Shown: positions 41,268-50,504 of the stretch, in pieces | Numbering within the stretch: the stretch's first letter is position 1 | Layout of the letters: every line of letters begins with the position of its first letter | DNA from: Clostridia bacterium | GTDB taxonomy: Bacteria; Bacillota_A; Clostridia; Oscillospirales; CAG-272 | Length of the DNA: 64,000 nucleotides | Assembly (NCBI GenBank): GCA_017468115.1 | Contig: JAFUJS010000008.1 | Span: 11,531 to 75,530 of the forward strand | Direction: 5' to 3' | Notes under the pieces: model-generated | What the model was told of the DNA's origin: nothing | The model's database searches: none | The model's input: the letters and a program-made list of their open reading frames with translations, nothing else | Program-made: the position numbers and the translations under genes

Positions 41268-43769
41268 ATGAAAAAATTTAATGTAACCGGCATGAGCTGT
41301 GCCTCCTGCGTATCAGCAGTAGAAAGGGCAGTTTTGTCCGTTGATGGGGTAAATGCCTGCTCTGTAAATCTGCTTACCAGCTCTATGGAGGTTGAGGGCG
41401 GAGAAAACGACAAAATCATTTCTGCCGTAAAATCAGCAGGCTATGGGGCAAGCCTTATGGGGGCTGAAAAAAGAGAGGACACAAGCCTTGAGGACAAGGA
41501 AACACCAAGACTTCTTAAAATCTTTTTCGTTTCTCTTGGCATTTTGCTCCCGCTTATGTATATTTCCATGGGACACGTTATGTGGGGCTTCCCACTGCCA
41601 CCGCTTTTAGATGGCAACTATGTTGCAATCGGCATCGTACAAATGCTGCTTAGCGGTATAATTCTTGTAATAAACCAAAGGTTTTTCATAAATGGCACAA
41701 AGGGTCTTATTAAGCGTGCGCCCAATATGAGCACTCTTGTTTCCATCGGCTCCTTTACATCATATATATATAGTGTTGTTATACTGATTATGATGAGTGG
41801 AGAGGTAATGAAGGGCACACCCGAGGCGCTGGAAAATGCCCACGCATACCTGCACAGCCTATATTTTGAGGCTGCAGCTATGGTTTTAGTGCTTATTACC
41901 CTTGGTAAAGCCCTTGAGGCGTATTCAAAGGGCAAAACCACTAATGCAATCAAGGAGCTTATCAGCTTAAAGCCACAAATGGCAACAATAATAATAGACG
42001 GCAAGGAAACAGAAATACAGGCAACAGAGCTAAAGGTGGGAGACATCTTTATTGTGAAGGCAGGCGTGGCTGTACCGGCTGACGGCGAGATTATTGAGGG
42101 TGAGGGTGCCTTTGAGGAGTCCGCCCTGACAGGAGAAAGCATACCGCAGGACAAGGGTGTGGGCTGTGAAATCTATCAGTCCTCAATAGGTCAAAGCGGT
42201 TACGTAAGGGCAAGGGCTGTAAGAGTTGGAGAGGACACAAGCCTTTCCAAAATTATAAAAACAGTAGAGGATGCCTCCAGCAGTAAGGCGCCAATTGCCA
42301 AAATCGCTGACAAGGTGTCGGGAGTTTTTGTTCCGGCTGTGCTTTTGGTTGCAATTGTAACCACGGTTGTGTGGCTGATTATAAACGGAAATGTGGAAAA
42401 CGCCCTTGTTCACGGCATTAGCGTTCTTGTTATAAGCTGTCCTTGCTCTTTAGGGCTTGCAACCCCTGTTGCTATAATGGTTGGCAACGGTGTGGGCGCC
42501 CGTCGTGGCATTCTCTTTAAGAGCGCAGAGGCACTGGAGCAAGCAGGCAAAAGCGAAATTGCAATTCTTGATAAAACAGGCACAATTACCAAGGGCAAGC
42601 CTGAGGTAAGCGAAATAATAACACTTGGCAATATGGAAAAAAAGGAGCTTGTAATGCTTGCATACTCCATCGAAAGGCTAAGTGAGCATCCTCTCGCAAA
42701 AGCAATTTGCGCCTACGCAGAGAAGGAAGGCATACAGCCGCTTGATACTAAGGAATTTAAGACTCATACAGGAAACGGTGTAAGCGGAAAGATAGAGGGT
42801 CGACAGGTTAGCTGTGGCAGCTATAGGTTTATAGGTGAGCCAAGGGAGCACAAAAGCACCTTTGAAACGCTGGCAAGCGAAGGCAAAACCCCTATATTTA
42901 TCAAAATAAACGACACGTGTCAGGGCGTTTTTGCCCTTGAGGACACGTTAAAGGAAGATAGCATAGAGGCAATAGAGGCACTTTCCCAAATGGGCATATA
43001 CACAGTTATGCTCACAGGAGATAATCAGCTTAGCGCCAATGCAATAGCAAAAAGGGTCAAGGTTGACAGGGTTATTGCAGGCGTGCTTCCCGAGGGCAAA
43101 AGGGAAGTGGTAGAGGAGCTTATGAAAAAGGGCAAGTGCGCTATGATTGGCGACGGCATAAACGATGCCCCTGCACTTGCAACGGCTGACATAGGCATTG
43201 CAATCGGCGCAGGCACAGACGTGGCTATTGATACAGCCTCGGTGGTGCTAACTAAGAGTAGCCTTATGGATGCGGTAAGAGCAATAAAGCTTAGCCGTGC
43301 CACCTTTAATAACATTTGTCAAAATCTGTTTTGGGCATTCATTTATAACTCTATTGCAATTCTGGTTGCAGTCGGTGTGTTTACACCGCTGGGCTTTACG
43401 CTAAGCCCTATGATAGGTGCCCTTGCTATGAGCCTTTCCAGCGTTAGCGTTGTGCTTAATGCTCTAAGGCTGAATTTCTTTAGCGACAAGTACAAATATA
43501 AAAGAAAATCAAAGGTAAAATTTGAGGAATTATCGACACAGGTTGAGGAAAAAGGAGAAAAAACTATGGAATTTATGCTTAATGTAGAGGGTATGCAGTG
43601 CTCCCATTGTGAGGCGAGTGTTGAAAGGGCACTTAACGCAATGGACGGCGTTAAGGCGGTAAAGGCAGACCGCACAAATAATCAGGTTTGGGTACAGGCA
43701 AGCTCCGATGTAGATGTAAACGAAATTATCAGAGTAATTGAGGACCTTGGCTTTGCCGCTTCTGTTTGA
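41268..43769 (+). CDS. copA: Copper-exporting P1B-type ATPase with fused CopZ domain
   Basis: 833 residues. An N-terminal HMA domain has GMSCASC (8-14). The membrane metal site is CPC in SCPCSLGLATP, the phosphorylation motif is DKTGT, and GDGIND is present, with about eight membrane helices. CPC specifies Cu(I). A second HMA domain (GMQCSHC) sits at the extreme C-terminus after a charged linker, an unusual place. That part has its own ribosome site and ATG at 43566 (separate entry). RBS AAGGGG lies upstream of the main start. Confidence 0.95.
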   Translation: MKKFNVTGMSCASCVSAVERAVLSVDGVNACSVNLLTSSMEVEGGENDKIISAVKSAGYGASLMGAEKREDTSLEDKETPRLLKIFFVSLGILLPLMYISMGHVMWGFPLPPLLDGNYVAIGIVQMLLSGIILVINQRFFINGTKGLIKRAPNMSTLVSIGSFTSYIYSVVILIMMSGEVMKGTPEALENAHAYLHSLYFEAAAMVLVLITLGKALEAYSKGKTTNAIKELISLKPQMATIIIDGKETEIQATELKVGDIFIVKAGVAVPADGEIIEGEGAFEESALTGESIPQDKGVGCEIYQSSIGQSGYVRARAVRVGEDTSLSKIIKTVEDASSSKAPIAKIADKVSGVFVPAVLLVAIVTTVVWLIINGNVENALVHGISVLVISCPCSLGLATPVAIMVGNGVGARRGILFKSAEALEQAGKSEIAILDKTGTITKGKPEVSEIITLGNMEKKELVMLAYSIERLSEHPLAKAICAYAEKEGIQPLDTKEFKTHTGNGVSGKIEGRQVSCGSYRFIGEPREHKSTFETLASEGKTPIFIKINDTCQGVFALEDTLKEDSIEAIEALSQMGIYTVMLTGDNQLSANAIAKRVKVDRVIAGVLPEGKREVVEELMKKGKCAMIGDGINDAPALATADIGIAIGAGTDVAIDTASVVLTKSSLMDAVRAIKLSRATFNNICQNLFWAFIYNSIAILVAVGVFTPLGFTLSPMIGALAMSLSSVSVVLNALRLNFFSDKYKYKRKSKVKFEELSTQVEEKGEKTMEFMLNVEGMQCSHCEASVERALNAMDGVKAVKADRTNNQVWVQASSDVDVNEIIRVIEDLGFAASV
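43566..43769 (+). CDS. Internal in-frame CopZ-like copper chaperone start
   Basis: AAAGGAG sits 8 bases before ATG at 43566, in frame with copA. Initiation here would yield a 67-residue protein with the GMQCSHC metal motif, exactly the size of free CopZ chaperones. The upstream linker is rich in Lys/Glu, as expected between two products. The ATPase may thus exist both with a fused chaperone and alongside a free one. Evidence is the ribosome site and size only. Confidence 0.55.
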   Translation: MEFMLNVEGMQCSHCEASVERALNAMDGVKAVKADRTNNQVWVQASSDVDVNEIIRVIEDLGFAASV

Positions 43770-43794
43770 CAAAAGCCATAACTTGTGATACAAT
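43766..43794 (+). promoter_or_regulatory. Promoter of DtxR-family gene
   Basis: TTGACA (43766-43771), 17 bases, TACAAT (43789-43794). It overlaps the copA stop codon. Confidence 0.8.
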
Positions 43795-43827
43795 ATTAAT
43801 GAAAACGGAAAAAGGGGGGGCTTTGTC

Positions 43828-44202
43828 TTGGTAATTAAGGAATCCGCAGAGGACTATCTAGAGTCTATATATGTTCTGAAAAAGCAAAAGGGCAACGTGC
43901 GTAGTATAGACGTTGTTAACTATCACGGCGTTTCGAAGCCCAGCGTTTCTGTGGCTATGAAAAAGCTTCGTGAGGACGGCTACGTTACAGTTGATGAGGC
44001 AGGCTTTTTGTCCCTTACCGAAAAGGGCGAGGCAGTTGCAGGTAGAGTTTACGAAAGGCATCAGGTTATTTCAGAGGCGCTAATGGCGCTCGGGGTAGAC
44101 CGTGAAACAGCCTTAGAGGACAGCTGCAAAATCGAGCACGTTATCAGTAAGGAAAGCTTTGAAAGGCTAAAGGAATTTTTAGAAAAAAGAAAAGGGAGCT
44201 AG
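43828..44202 (+). CDS. DtxR-family metal-dependent transcription regulator
   Basis: 124 residues. TTG start with an AAAGGGGGGG ribosome site 7 bases upstream. N-terminal winged helix (about 5-65): ESAEDYLESIYVL, then VSKPSVSVAMKKLREDGYV. The metal/dimer region follows with CKIEHVIS (about 100-107). There is no SH3-like third domain, so it is an MntR/short IdeR type. It likely represses feoAB in response to Fe2+ or Mn2+; two matching palindromes lie in the feo region. Confidence 0.88.
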   Translation: MVIKESAEDYLESIYVLKKQKGNVRSIDVVNYHGVSKPSVSVAMKKLREDGYVTVDEAGFLSLTEKGEAVAGRVYERHQVISEALMALGVDRETALEDSCKIEHVISKESFERLKEFLEKRKGS

Positions 44203-44208
44203 GCTCCC
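44194..44208. terminator. Bidirectional terminator between convergent genes
   Basis: GGGAGC, loop TAG (the stop codon of the DtxR gene), GCTCCC, then TTTTTT; on the minus strand CTTTTCTTTTTT. The loop coincides with the stop codon. Confidence 0.88.
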
Positions 44209-44213
44209 TTTTT

Positions 44214-44690
44214 TCATTCCCTTGTGATAATATGCTCAGGACCTGCATGCTCCCTTGACAAATAATCCTGTAAAAAGGCGGGGAATGCCTTGTACTTGTG
44301 CAGGTCCTTAATAGGAACCCACATCATCTCTTCCTTTACGCCGTGGGTGTAGCTGTTGCTGTTTAGCTTTTGGGTTCCTCTTGGCTTCATAAGAAAATAA
44401 AATGCTATTTCGTGGCAAATGAGCCCGTCAAGAGTACCGCCCGACTGGCTAAAAAGGTTTTCGTGTACAACTGCAAGTCGGTCAATTTCATACCTTACAC
44501 CCGTTTCCTCAAGGACCTCACGTATAGCAGCATCCTCGGCGCACTCGCCGTGGTGAACACCGCCACCTACGGAGTAAAGGTAGTCCTCATTTGAATTGCC
44601 AACAAGTAAAACACAGTCATCCTCGACAATAATGGCACCGGCTCTGTATCGAAACCATTTGTTACCTTCGATAAATCCGCAGTCTATCAT
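44214..44690 (-). CDS. Nudix hydrolase
   Basis: 158 residues. Nudix box GVHHGECAEDAAIREVLEETG (about 44-65) fits G-x5-E-x7-REVxEExG. A Trp/Arg-rich N-terminus (NKWFRYRAGAIIVED) precedes it. It hydrolyses a nucleoside diphosphate linked to another moiety; substrate unknown. AGGAGG lies upstream of the ATG. Confidence 0.9.
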   Translation of the reverse strand: MIDCGFIEGNKWFRYRAGAIIVEDDCVLLVGNSNEDYLYSVGGGVHHGECAEDAAIREVLEETGVRYEIDRLAVVHENLFSQSGGTLDGLICHEIAFYFLMKPRGTQKLNSNSYTHGVKEEMMWVPIKDLHKYKAFPAFLQDYLSREHAGPEHIITRE

Positions 44691-44702
44691 AAATAACCTC
44701 CT

Positions 44703-45105
44703 TATACATTGTATATATCAAAAAAGCCATATCCCCTCAGCAAAAGACAGGTCGAGAGGCGGGTTTTGCTGAAGCGTGGCTTTTGCCCGACGCACACACT
44801 AGCAAGCCCACGAGAACCCCAAAGCTCACAGGCTCGCTTCGAGGACCCCTGGGACAATGGCTTACGGACAAAAAACGAACCACATTTGTGGCAGAGCCAC
44901 AAATGGCGTCCGAAGACCCATTCCGTACCAACAAAAAAGACAGGTCAAGCCTGTAATCCAATGGTGGATGCGTTCCCTTTGGGAACGAGATGCGTCGAGG
45001 CTCTTGCAAACAAGCTTGCAGACGCCTTTCGCCGCACTTACGAACCACATTTGTGGCAGAGCCACAAAAGAAGGTCCGAACCCCGTCCCCCGTCCTTAAG
45101 ACCAA
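44703..45105. repeat. Repeat-rich non-coding stretch beside tRNA genes
   Basis: No supportable gene in about 440 bases. Two copies of a unit beginning ACGAACCACATTTGTGGCAG lie at about 44876 and 45040. Each forms a hairpin with arms TTTGTGG and CCACAAA around CAGAG (arms extend to 8 bp at 44884-44904). Overlapping open frames on both strands have no start signals and differ in composition from neighbours. Confidence 0.75.
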
Positions 45106-45137
45106 CAAAAAAGCACCTGCTGAAGCAAGTGCTTTTT
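45105..45137 (-). terminator. Terminator of tRNA operon
   Basis: GCACCTGC and GCAAGTGC pair (one mismatch) around TGAA, with a T-run on each side. It follows tRNA-Tyr on the minus strand. Confidence 0.85.
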
Positions 45138-45140
45138 TGT

Positions 45141-45225
45141 TGGTGGGGGATGGTGGATTCGGACCACCGAAGTCGTTGACAACAGATTTACAGTCTGCCC
45201 CCTTTGGCCACTCGGGAAATCCCCC
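45141..45225 (-). tRNA. tRNA-Tyr (GTA)
   Basis: 85 bases including encoded CCA. Acceptor GGGGGAT pairs with ATCCCCC. The anticodon loop is CTGTAAA with GTA; a long variable arm as in class II tRNA-Tyr; the T-loop is GGTCCGAATCC. Confidence 0.95.
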
Positions 45226-45239
45226 AGATGTTGCGAGAT

Positions 45240-45314
45240 TGGAGCTGGTGAACGGAGTCGAACCATCAACCTGCTGATTACAAATCAGCTGCTCTGCCAT
45301 TGAGCCACACCAGC
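45240..45314 (-). tRNA. tRNA-Thr (TGT)
   Basis: 75 bases with encoded CCA. Acceptor GCTGGTG pairs with CACCAGC. The anticodon arm is CTGATTTGTAATCAG with TGT, and the T-loop GTTCGACTC. It lies 14 bases upstream of tRNA-Tyr, so the two are co-transcribed. Confidence 0.95.
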
Positions 45315-45414
45315 ATAGGCGTCTCGCAACGGCAATATTCTATCATATAAAATAATGTTTGTCAATAGCAAAATAAAAATTTTTTTATTTTTTTAATAAG
45401 GCACAAATATAACA

Positions 45415-45447
45415 AAAAAGGAACAGCGCTTTTGCTGTTCCTTTTTG
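45415..45447 (-). terminator. Terminator of rny
   Basis: GGAACAGC (45420-45427) pairs with GCTGTTCC (45434-45441), followed on the minus strand by CTTTTTTGTT. Confidence 0.88.
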
Positions 45448-45455
45448 TTGTGTTA

Positions 45456-47009
45456 TTATTTTGCGTAGTCAACTACACGGCTTTCTCTGATGAGGTTAAC
45501 CTTAATCTGACCGGGGTATTCAAGCTCGCTTTCAATCTTCTTAACGATATCACGGGCAACAAGCGCCATTCTGTCGTCGTTGATTTGCTCAGGCTTAACC
45601 ATAATACGAATTTCGCGGCCTGCCTGAATTGCAAAGGTCTTTTCAACACCGTCAAAGCTCTTTGCGATTTCCTCAAGCTTTTCAAGTCTCTTTATGTAGT
45701 TTTCAAGGTTTTCGCGTCTTGCACCCGGGCGGGCAGCAGAAATTGCGTCAGCAGCCTGTACAATAACAGCGATAAGTGATTGTGGCTCAACATCGTTGTG
45801 GTGAGCTTCGATAGCATGTAGAATTTCCTTAGACTCCTTGTACTTCTTGGCAACGTCTACGCCGATTTGTACGTGTGAGCCTTCAATTTCAGCAGTAAGC
45901 GCCTTACCAATATCGTGCAAAAGACCTGCACGCTTAGCAAGGGTGACATCTGCGCCAAGCTCTGCAGCCATAACACCTGCAAGAGCAGAAACCTCAATAG
46001 AGTGTGTAAGCACGTTTTGACCATAGCTGGTTCTGTACTTAAGTCTACCAAGTAGCTTAACAAGCTCAATGTTAATACCGTGAACATTAGCCTCGAATGT
46101 AGCCTTTTCGCCTGCCTGCTTGATGGTTTGCTCAACCTCTTTTCTGGCTTTTTCAACGCAATCCTCAATTCTTGTTGGGTGGATACGTCCGTCAGCAATA
46201 AGCTTTTCAATAGCAATTCTTGCAATTTCACGTCTTACCGGGTCAAAGCCGGAGATTGTGATAACCTCTGGGGTATCATCAATAATAAGCTCAACACCTG
46301 TAAGGTTTTCGATAGCCCTAACATTACGACCCTCACGACCGATAATTCTACCCTTCATATCGTCGTTTGGAATAGGAACAACGGAAATAGTAGCCTCGGA
46401 AACGTGGTCGGCAGCACATCTTGCAATAGCAAGAGAGATAATGTTTTTAGCCTTTTTGTCAGCCTCCTCCTTAAACTCAGCCTCAAGCTCAATAAGCTTT
46501 TGCGCCTGCTCGTGCTTAACGTCGTCCTCAAGGTTCTTGATAAGAAGGGCTCTTGCCTCCTCAACACTATAGCCTGAGATTTTTTCAAGCAGCTTTAGCT
46601 GTGTTTCGTGTGCTTGTGTTAATTTTTCTTTGATTTCTTCGTTTTCTTTTACCTTTTTCTGTAGCGCCTCTTCCTTCTTTTCAAGGGCATCAACCTTCTT
46701 GTCAAGATGGTCCTCCTTGCTCATAAGGCGTTGCTCCTGTCTTGCAAGCTCGGAGCGTCTTTCCTTAACCTCGGCATCAAATTCCTTTCTCAAAGCGAGA
46801 ATTTCATCCTTAGCAGCAATAGTAGATTCCTTGCGTTTGGTTTCGGCGGCTTTAATAGCGTCTTCAAGTAGCTTCTTTGCCTGCTGCTCAGCAGAGCCAA
46901 GCTGTTTTTCAGCGGCAGCTTTTCTGATAAGAATGCCGGCGATAATACCGACAACAATGCCCAGAGCAGTTCCTGCTACAATGAGAATAATATCTAATGG
47001 ACTTCCCAT
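45456..47009 (-). CDS. rny: Ribonuclease Y
   Basis: 517 residues from the ATG at 47009, which has AAAGGAGG upstream. N-terminal membrane helix (about 5-28), long coiled coil (30-190), KH domain with [15 protein letters not shown] domain with [10 protein letters not shown] and LLHDIGKA. This is the membrane-linked endonuclease that starts mRNA decay in Bacillota. Length and domain order are normal. Confidence 0.97.
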   Translation of the reverse strand: MGSPLDIILIVAGTALGIVVGIIAGILIRKAAAEKQLGSAEQQAKKLLEDAIKAAETKRKESTIAAKDEILALRKEFDAEVKERRSELARQEQRLMSKEDHLDKKVDALEKKEEALQKKVKENEEIKEKLTQAHETQLKLLEKISGYSVEEARALLIKNLEDDVKHEQAQKLIELEAEFKEEADKKAKNIISLAIARCAADHVSEATISVVPIPNDDMKGRIIGREGRNVRAIENLTGVELIIDDTPEVITISGFDPVRREIARIAIEKLIADGRIHPTRIEDCVEKARKEVEQTIKQAGEKATFEANVHGINIELVKLLGRLKYRTSYGQNVLTHSIEVSALAGVMAAELGADVTLAKRAGLLHDIGKALTAEIEGSHVQIGVDVAKKYKESKEILHAIEAHHNDVEPQSLIAVIVQAADAISAARPGARRENLENYIKRLEKLEEIAKSFDGVEKTFAIQAGREIRIMVKPEQINDDRMALVARDIVKKIESELEYPGQIKVNLIRESRVVDYAK

Positions 47010-47047
47010 AACACTATACCTCCTTTTAATGTTTTTGTGTGGGTGCG

Positions 47048-47069
47048 CATGTGGGAAAACATCCACATG
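47048..47069 (-). other. Hairpin in rny leader
   Basis: CATGTGG (47048-47054) and CCACATG (47063-47069) form a 7-bp stem in the 5' leader of about 125 bases, just before the rny ribosome site. It might serve self-regulation of rny mRNA. Confidence 0.4.
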
Positions 47070-47140
47070 GCGCCAAAAAGGTATGTAAAGGGCAGAGGTG
47101 AGCTACACAAATCTCACATGCCAAAATTCTACATACTATG

Positions 47141-47169
47141 ATTTTATAATATAAATTCAATAAAGTCAA
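47141..47169 (-). promoter_or_regulatory. Promoter of rny
   Basis: Minus strand TTGACT (47164-47169), 17 bases, TAAAAT (47141-47146). Confidence 0.7.
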
Positions 47170-47244
47170 GCCATAATTTAAAGATATTTAATATTTATGA
47201 CAAAAATATTCATAAAATAGGGTAAGGCAAAATGAGGTTGATTA

Positions 47245-47273
47245 TTGAAATTTAGCTTAAGTTGCTGTATAAT
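47245..47273 (+). promoter_or_regulatory. Promoter of flavin reductase-rhamnosidase unit
   Basis: TTGAAA (47245-47250), 17 bases, TATAAT (47268-47273), 18 bases before the first start codon. Confidence 0.75.
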
Positions 47274-47290
47274 AAAAAAGAGGTGATTTT

Positions 47291-47758
47291 ATGATACACG
47301 AAAATTTTAATGAAATGATAGGTAAGGGTGCGCTCCTTTGCGCCACGGACAAGGACGGCGGGCACAATCCGATGACCGTTTCCTGGGGTGCAAGAGGCAT
47401 TTTGTGGGGCAAGGATGTGTGCTTTGTTTTTGTAAGGCACTCTCGCTACACCTACCAATTTTCCGAGAGCGGAAGCACAATGACCCTTAGCTTTTTTGAC
47501 GAGAGCCGCAAGGACACTTTAGCATTCTGCGGGACAAAAACAGGCAGGGACGTGGACAAATTTCGGGCCTGCGACCTAAAATTTGACATAGTCGAGGGCG
47601 GCGTTGTGTTCAAGGATGCAAAAAGGACCCTCATACTTAAAAAGCTGTATTGCGACGACGTTAAAAAGGAATGCTTTACAGATATGGAGCCACTTAAGTG
47701 GTACAAGGACAACGATTTTCACAGAGTATATGTCTGTGAGGTTATAAAGGAAATTTAA
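47291..47758 (+). CDS. Flavin reductase-like FMN-binding protein
   Basis: 155 residues, split-barrel fold: NPMTVSWGARGILWGKDVCFVFVRHSRYT binds FMN in this family, and TMTLSFFDES plus CGTKTGRDVDKF follow. It reduces flavin or acts on small molecules. It is followed 10 bases later by the rhamnosidase-like gene. Confidence 0.85.
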   Translation: MIHENFNEMIGKGALLCATDKDGGHNPMTVSWGARGILWGKDVCFVFVRHSRYTYQFSESGSTMTLSFFDESRKDTLAFCGTKTGRDVDKFRACDLKFDIVEGGVVFKDAKRTLILKKLYCDDVKKECFTDMEPLKWYKDNDFHRVYVCEVIKEI

Positions 47759-47768
47759 GGAGATAAAA

Positions 47769-49961
47769 ATGAAGGACTGCGTTTGGATTACCGAAAAAAG
47801 TAAGCCCTGCTCGCAAAACCAGCTTTACTACTTCAAGAAGGAGTTTGAGCTAAAGAGTGTAAAAAAGGCTAAAATTGATATTTCCGCTCAGGCAAGATAT
47901 AAGCTTTTTATTAATGGAGAATTTGTTGCCTGCGGACCCTGTAAGGGTACAAGAGAAAAGACCTACTTTGACACACTTGACGTAACTGCCTACCTGAAAA
48001 AGGGCACAAATGAGCTTTTTGTTGAGGTTTTGCAGCTTGTTGCCAGCGACGTTGAGGGAAAAATGTCCCCGATTGAGGGTGTTATCAGGGCAGACTCCCT
48101 AATGCTCGCCTGTGAGCTTGCTTGCGGAGACGTGGTTGTAAGGACTGATACAAGCTGGCTCTGCGCAAAATGCGAGGGCATTACAGAAATCAGCGCAAGG
48201 AGCTGCTATTCCGCCACAACAAGACAGCAGATTGATACAGCAAAGCAAAGAGAGCTGAAATACGAAAATGCAGTAGTGCTTTGCGGCGTTTCCGACGGTT
48301 CAGCAGACCATTATTGGTGGGGCGGCACAAACAAGACCTTCCTTTTTGAAAGACCTATTCCAATGCTTTCCTTCAAGGATAAGCTTGATATTGTCTCCTT
48401 TGACGGAGAGTACTTCGAGGCAAAATATCTAACCTTCGGCTTCCCTCGCTTTAAGGTAAGCGGCAAGGGTAAGATTGACCTTGTTTACTTCGAGTGCTTT
48501 GACTCCGACAAGGGCAAAACAAACAACAAGAGAACAGACCGCTCCCTTGGAATTTGCCGTGAGATGATTGATACAATTGAGGTAGATGGCGAGTTTACCT
48601 TTGAGCCGTTCTGGTTCCGCTGCTTCCGCTTCATAAAGGTGGAAAAAACGGGGGACGTGTCGATAAAGCTTGATAAATTCCTTGAGGTTAACTACCCAAT
48701 GGAGGTTCGTTCTGGCTATGATTTTGGCAGAGAGGACGACAACGGACTTTGGGATATCAGCGTACGCACTCTTCAGCGTTGTATGCACGAAACCTATGAG
48801 GATTGCCCCTTCTATGAGCAGCTTCAATACGCAATGGATACCTCAACACAAATGCTGTTTAACTATCAGCTGACAGACGACGACCTTCTTGCAAGAAAGG
48901 CAATGGACGACTTTGCCGCTGACCAACACGCAGATGGACTTATGCCGTCAAGAACACCGTCAGTTGGCGAGCAGCATATTCCAACCTTCCAGCTTTACTT
49001 CATATTTATGGTATATGCCCACTACATTCGCTTTGGCGACCTTAGCCTTGTAAGAAAGCACCTTCGTGCTATGGACGGCGTTATTGAGTGGTTCAGAAAC
49101 CATATAAACGAGCAGGGCCTTGTGGGACAAAGCAAGTATTGGAACTTTGTTGATTGGGCAAAGCCTTGGGGCTACGTTGAGGGTAAGAACGACGGTGGCG
49201 TGCCTGTAAATGTTGGCGAGGGCGTTATCGGTATTTATAACCCAATGATGGCATATTTCTTGCAGTGCGCTGCAAAGCTTAACGAGCTGTGCGGAAGGAC
49301 AGACACCGCAAAGGAATACCTAAAGGTTGCAAACGACATTAAGAAGAACACTAAAAAATATTTCTGGGACAAGAAAACAGGCTTGTTTGCTGACAACATA
49401 GAGCACACAAGGTATTCACAGCATATGCAAACCTGGTGCGTGCTTAGCGGAGTTGTAAAGGGCGAGGACGCAAAAAGCATTATGCTAAACTCCCTTGACT
49501 TGGAGGCAAAGAGCACATATGCCTTTGCATATTTCTACTTCAGAGCCCTTGAGTCCGTTGGACTTTACGATAAAACAGAGGAAATGATGAACTCCTATCG
49601 TAATCTTTTGAAGCTGGATTGCACAACCGTGCCGGAAACACCGGAATATTCAAGAAGTGATTGCCACGCATGGGGCGCCCTTGCAATTTATGAATTCAGT
49701 GCAACCGTGCTGGGCGTAAGAACCTACGACACAGGCAAAAAATCCGTGTCAATCAAGCCATACATAAAGGACAGAGATTATGCCAAGGGAACAGTTTCCA
49801 CAATCGGCGGAAATGTAAGCGTTTCTTGGAAAAAGGACGGGGACGTGTTTGTTTTAGCTGTTGAAAGCGACAAAAAGAACCTGGAAAAGCACATCTATAT
49901 GCCAAATGGCGACACATATGTAACCACAGAAAAATCAGTTACCTATAAATGTAACATTTAA
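47769..49961 (+). CDS. GH78-like alpha-L-rhamnosidase family protein
   Basis: 730 residues, no signal peptide, so cytosolic. The N-terminal beta part (about 1-290) has the FINGEFVACGPCKGTREKTYFDTLDVT motif typical of GH78. The (alpha/alpha)6 barrel (about 310-640) includes the DCPFYEQLQYAMD motif with acidic catalytic candidates. A C-terminal beta domain carries the conserved SxCHAWG-like segment (SRSDCHAWGA). It would release rhamnose from glycosides. Slightly shorter than many GH78 enzymes; a close, uncharacterised subgroup is possible. Confidence 0.85.
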   Translation: MKDCVWITEKSKPCSQNQLYYFKKEFELKSVKKAKIDISAQARYKLFINGEFVACGPCKGTREKTYFDTLDVTAYLKKGTNELFVEVLQLVASDVEGKMSPIEGVIRADSLMLACELACGDVVVRTDTSWLCAKCEGITEISARSCYSATTRQQIDTAKQRELKYENAVVLCGVSDGSADHYWWGGTNKTFLFERPIPMLSFKDKLDIVSFDGEYFEAKYLTFGFPRFKVSGKGKIDLVYFECFDSDKGKTNNKRTDRSLGICREMIDTIEVDGEFTFEPFWFRCFRFIKVEKTGDVSIKLDKFLEVNYPMEVRSGYDFGREDDNGLWDISVRTLQRCMHETYEDCPFYEQLQYAMDTSTQMLFNYQLTDDDLLARKAMDDFAADQHADGLMPSRTPSVGEQHIPTFQLYFIFMVYAHYIRFGDLSLVRKHLRAMDGVIEWFRNHINEQGLVGQSKYWNFVDWAKPWGYVEGKNDGGVPVNVGEGVIGIYNPMMAYFLQCAAKLNELCGRTDTAKEYLKVANDIKKNTKKYFWDKKTGLFADNIEHTRYSQHMQTWCVLSGVVKGEDAKSIMLNSLDLEAKSTYAFAYFYFRALESVGLYDKTEEMMNSYRNLLKLDCTTVPETPEYSRSDCHAWGALAIYEFSATVLGVRTYDTGKKSVSIKPYIKDRDYAKGTVSTIGGNVSVSWKKDGDVFVLAVESDKKNLEKHIYMPNGDTYVTTEKSVTYKCNI

Positions 49962-50045
49962 TTAAAGGAAAGGATTTGGCGGAACGGGGCTTTAGGCAAA
50001 AATTATGTCTTTTGTTCTATGACTCCTATACCGCCCTGAATTATT

Positions 50046-50423
50046 ATGAAGATAGCACTCATCGCTCATGATAAAAAGAAAGATAATATGATAGAGCTGG
50101 CTATAAAATACAAGGACACCTTGTCTCAGCACGAGCTTTATGCAACAGGAACAACGGGCACTCTCGTTATGGGAGAAACAGGACTTAAGATTAAGAGAAT
50201 GAAAAGCGGACCTCTCGGTGGCGACCAGCAGATAGGCTCTATGGTTGCAGAGGGCAAGCTTGACCTTATTGTGTTCCTCCGTGACCCGCTTACCTCACAG
50301 CCCCACGAGCCGGATGTAAGTGCGCTTTTGCGCCTTTGCGACGTGCAATCAATTCCTCTTGCAACAAATGTAAAGAGCGCAGAAATTATGCTAGAGGCAG
50401 TAAAGCTGGGCACCATTAAATAA
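50046..50423 (+). CDS. mgsA: Methylglyoxal synthase
   Basis: 125 residues. Family signatures: [10 protein letters not shown] (start), ATGTTG (phosphate binding), [11 protein letters not shown] with catalytic Asp, and [14 protein letters not shown]. It converts dihydroxyacetone phosphate to methylglyoxal. No clear Shine-Dalgarno precedes the ATG, so a leader or coupling may matter. It follows a rhamnosidase; rhamnose breakdown yields dihydroxyacetone phosphate, so the link could be functional. Confidence 0.95.
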   Translation: MKIALIAHDKKKDNMIELAIKYKDTLSQHELYATGTTGTLVMGETGLKIKRMKSGPLGGDQQIGSMVAEGKLDLIVFLRDPLTSQPHEPDVSALLRLCDVQSIPLATNVKSAEIMLEAVKLGTIK

Positions 50424-50470
50424 AAGGGAGCTAACCAAGCAAATTCCAAAAATCAGGCTCAGGAAGGAGT

Positions 50471-50501
50471 AATAAAAAGCAGGCAAGCGCCTGCTTTTTT
50501 T
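50471..50501. terminator. Bidirectional terminator
   Basis: GCAGGC (50479-50484), loop AAGC, GCCTGC (50489-50494), T-run after and A-run before. It serves mgsA and the convergent surface-protein gene. Confidence 0.92.
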
Positions 50502-50504
50502 GTT

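Noticed and set aside
43500..43769. Programmed frameshift making CopZ, as known in some copA genes
   Set aside because: The CopZ part is in the same frame as copA, so an internal start is the simpler reading.
44709..45300. Overlapping open frames of 115-190 codons on both strands
   Set aside because: They cross tRNA genes and hairpin repeats, lack ribosome sites and have no recognisable protein pattern.
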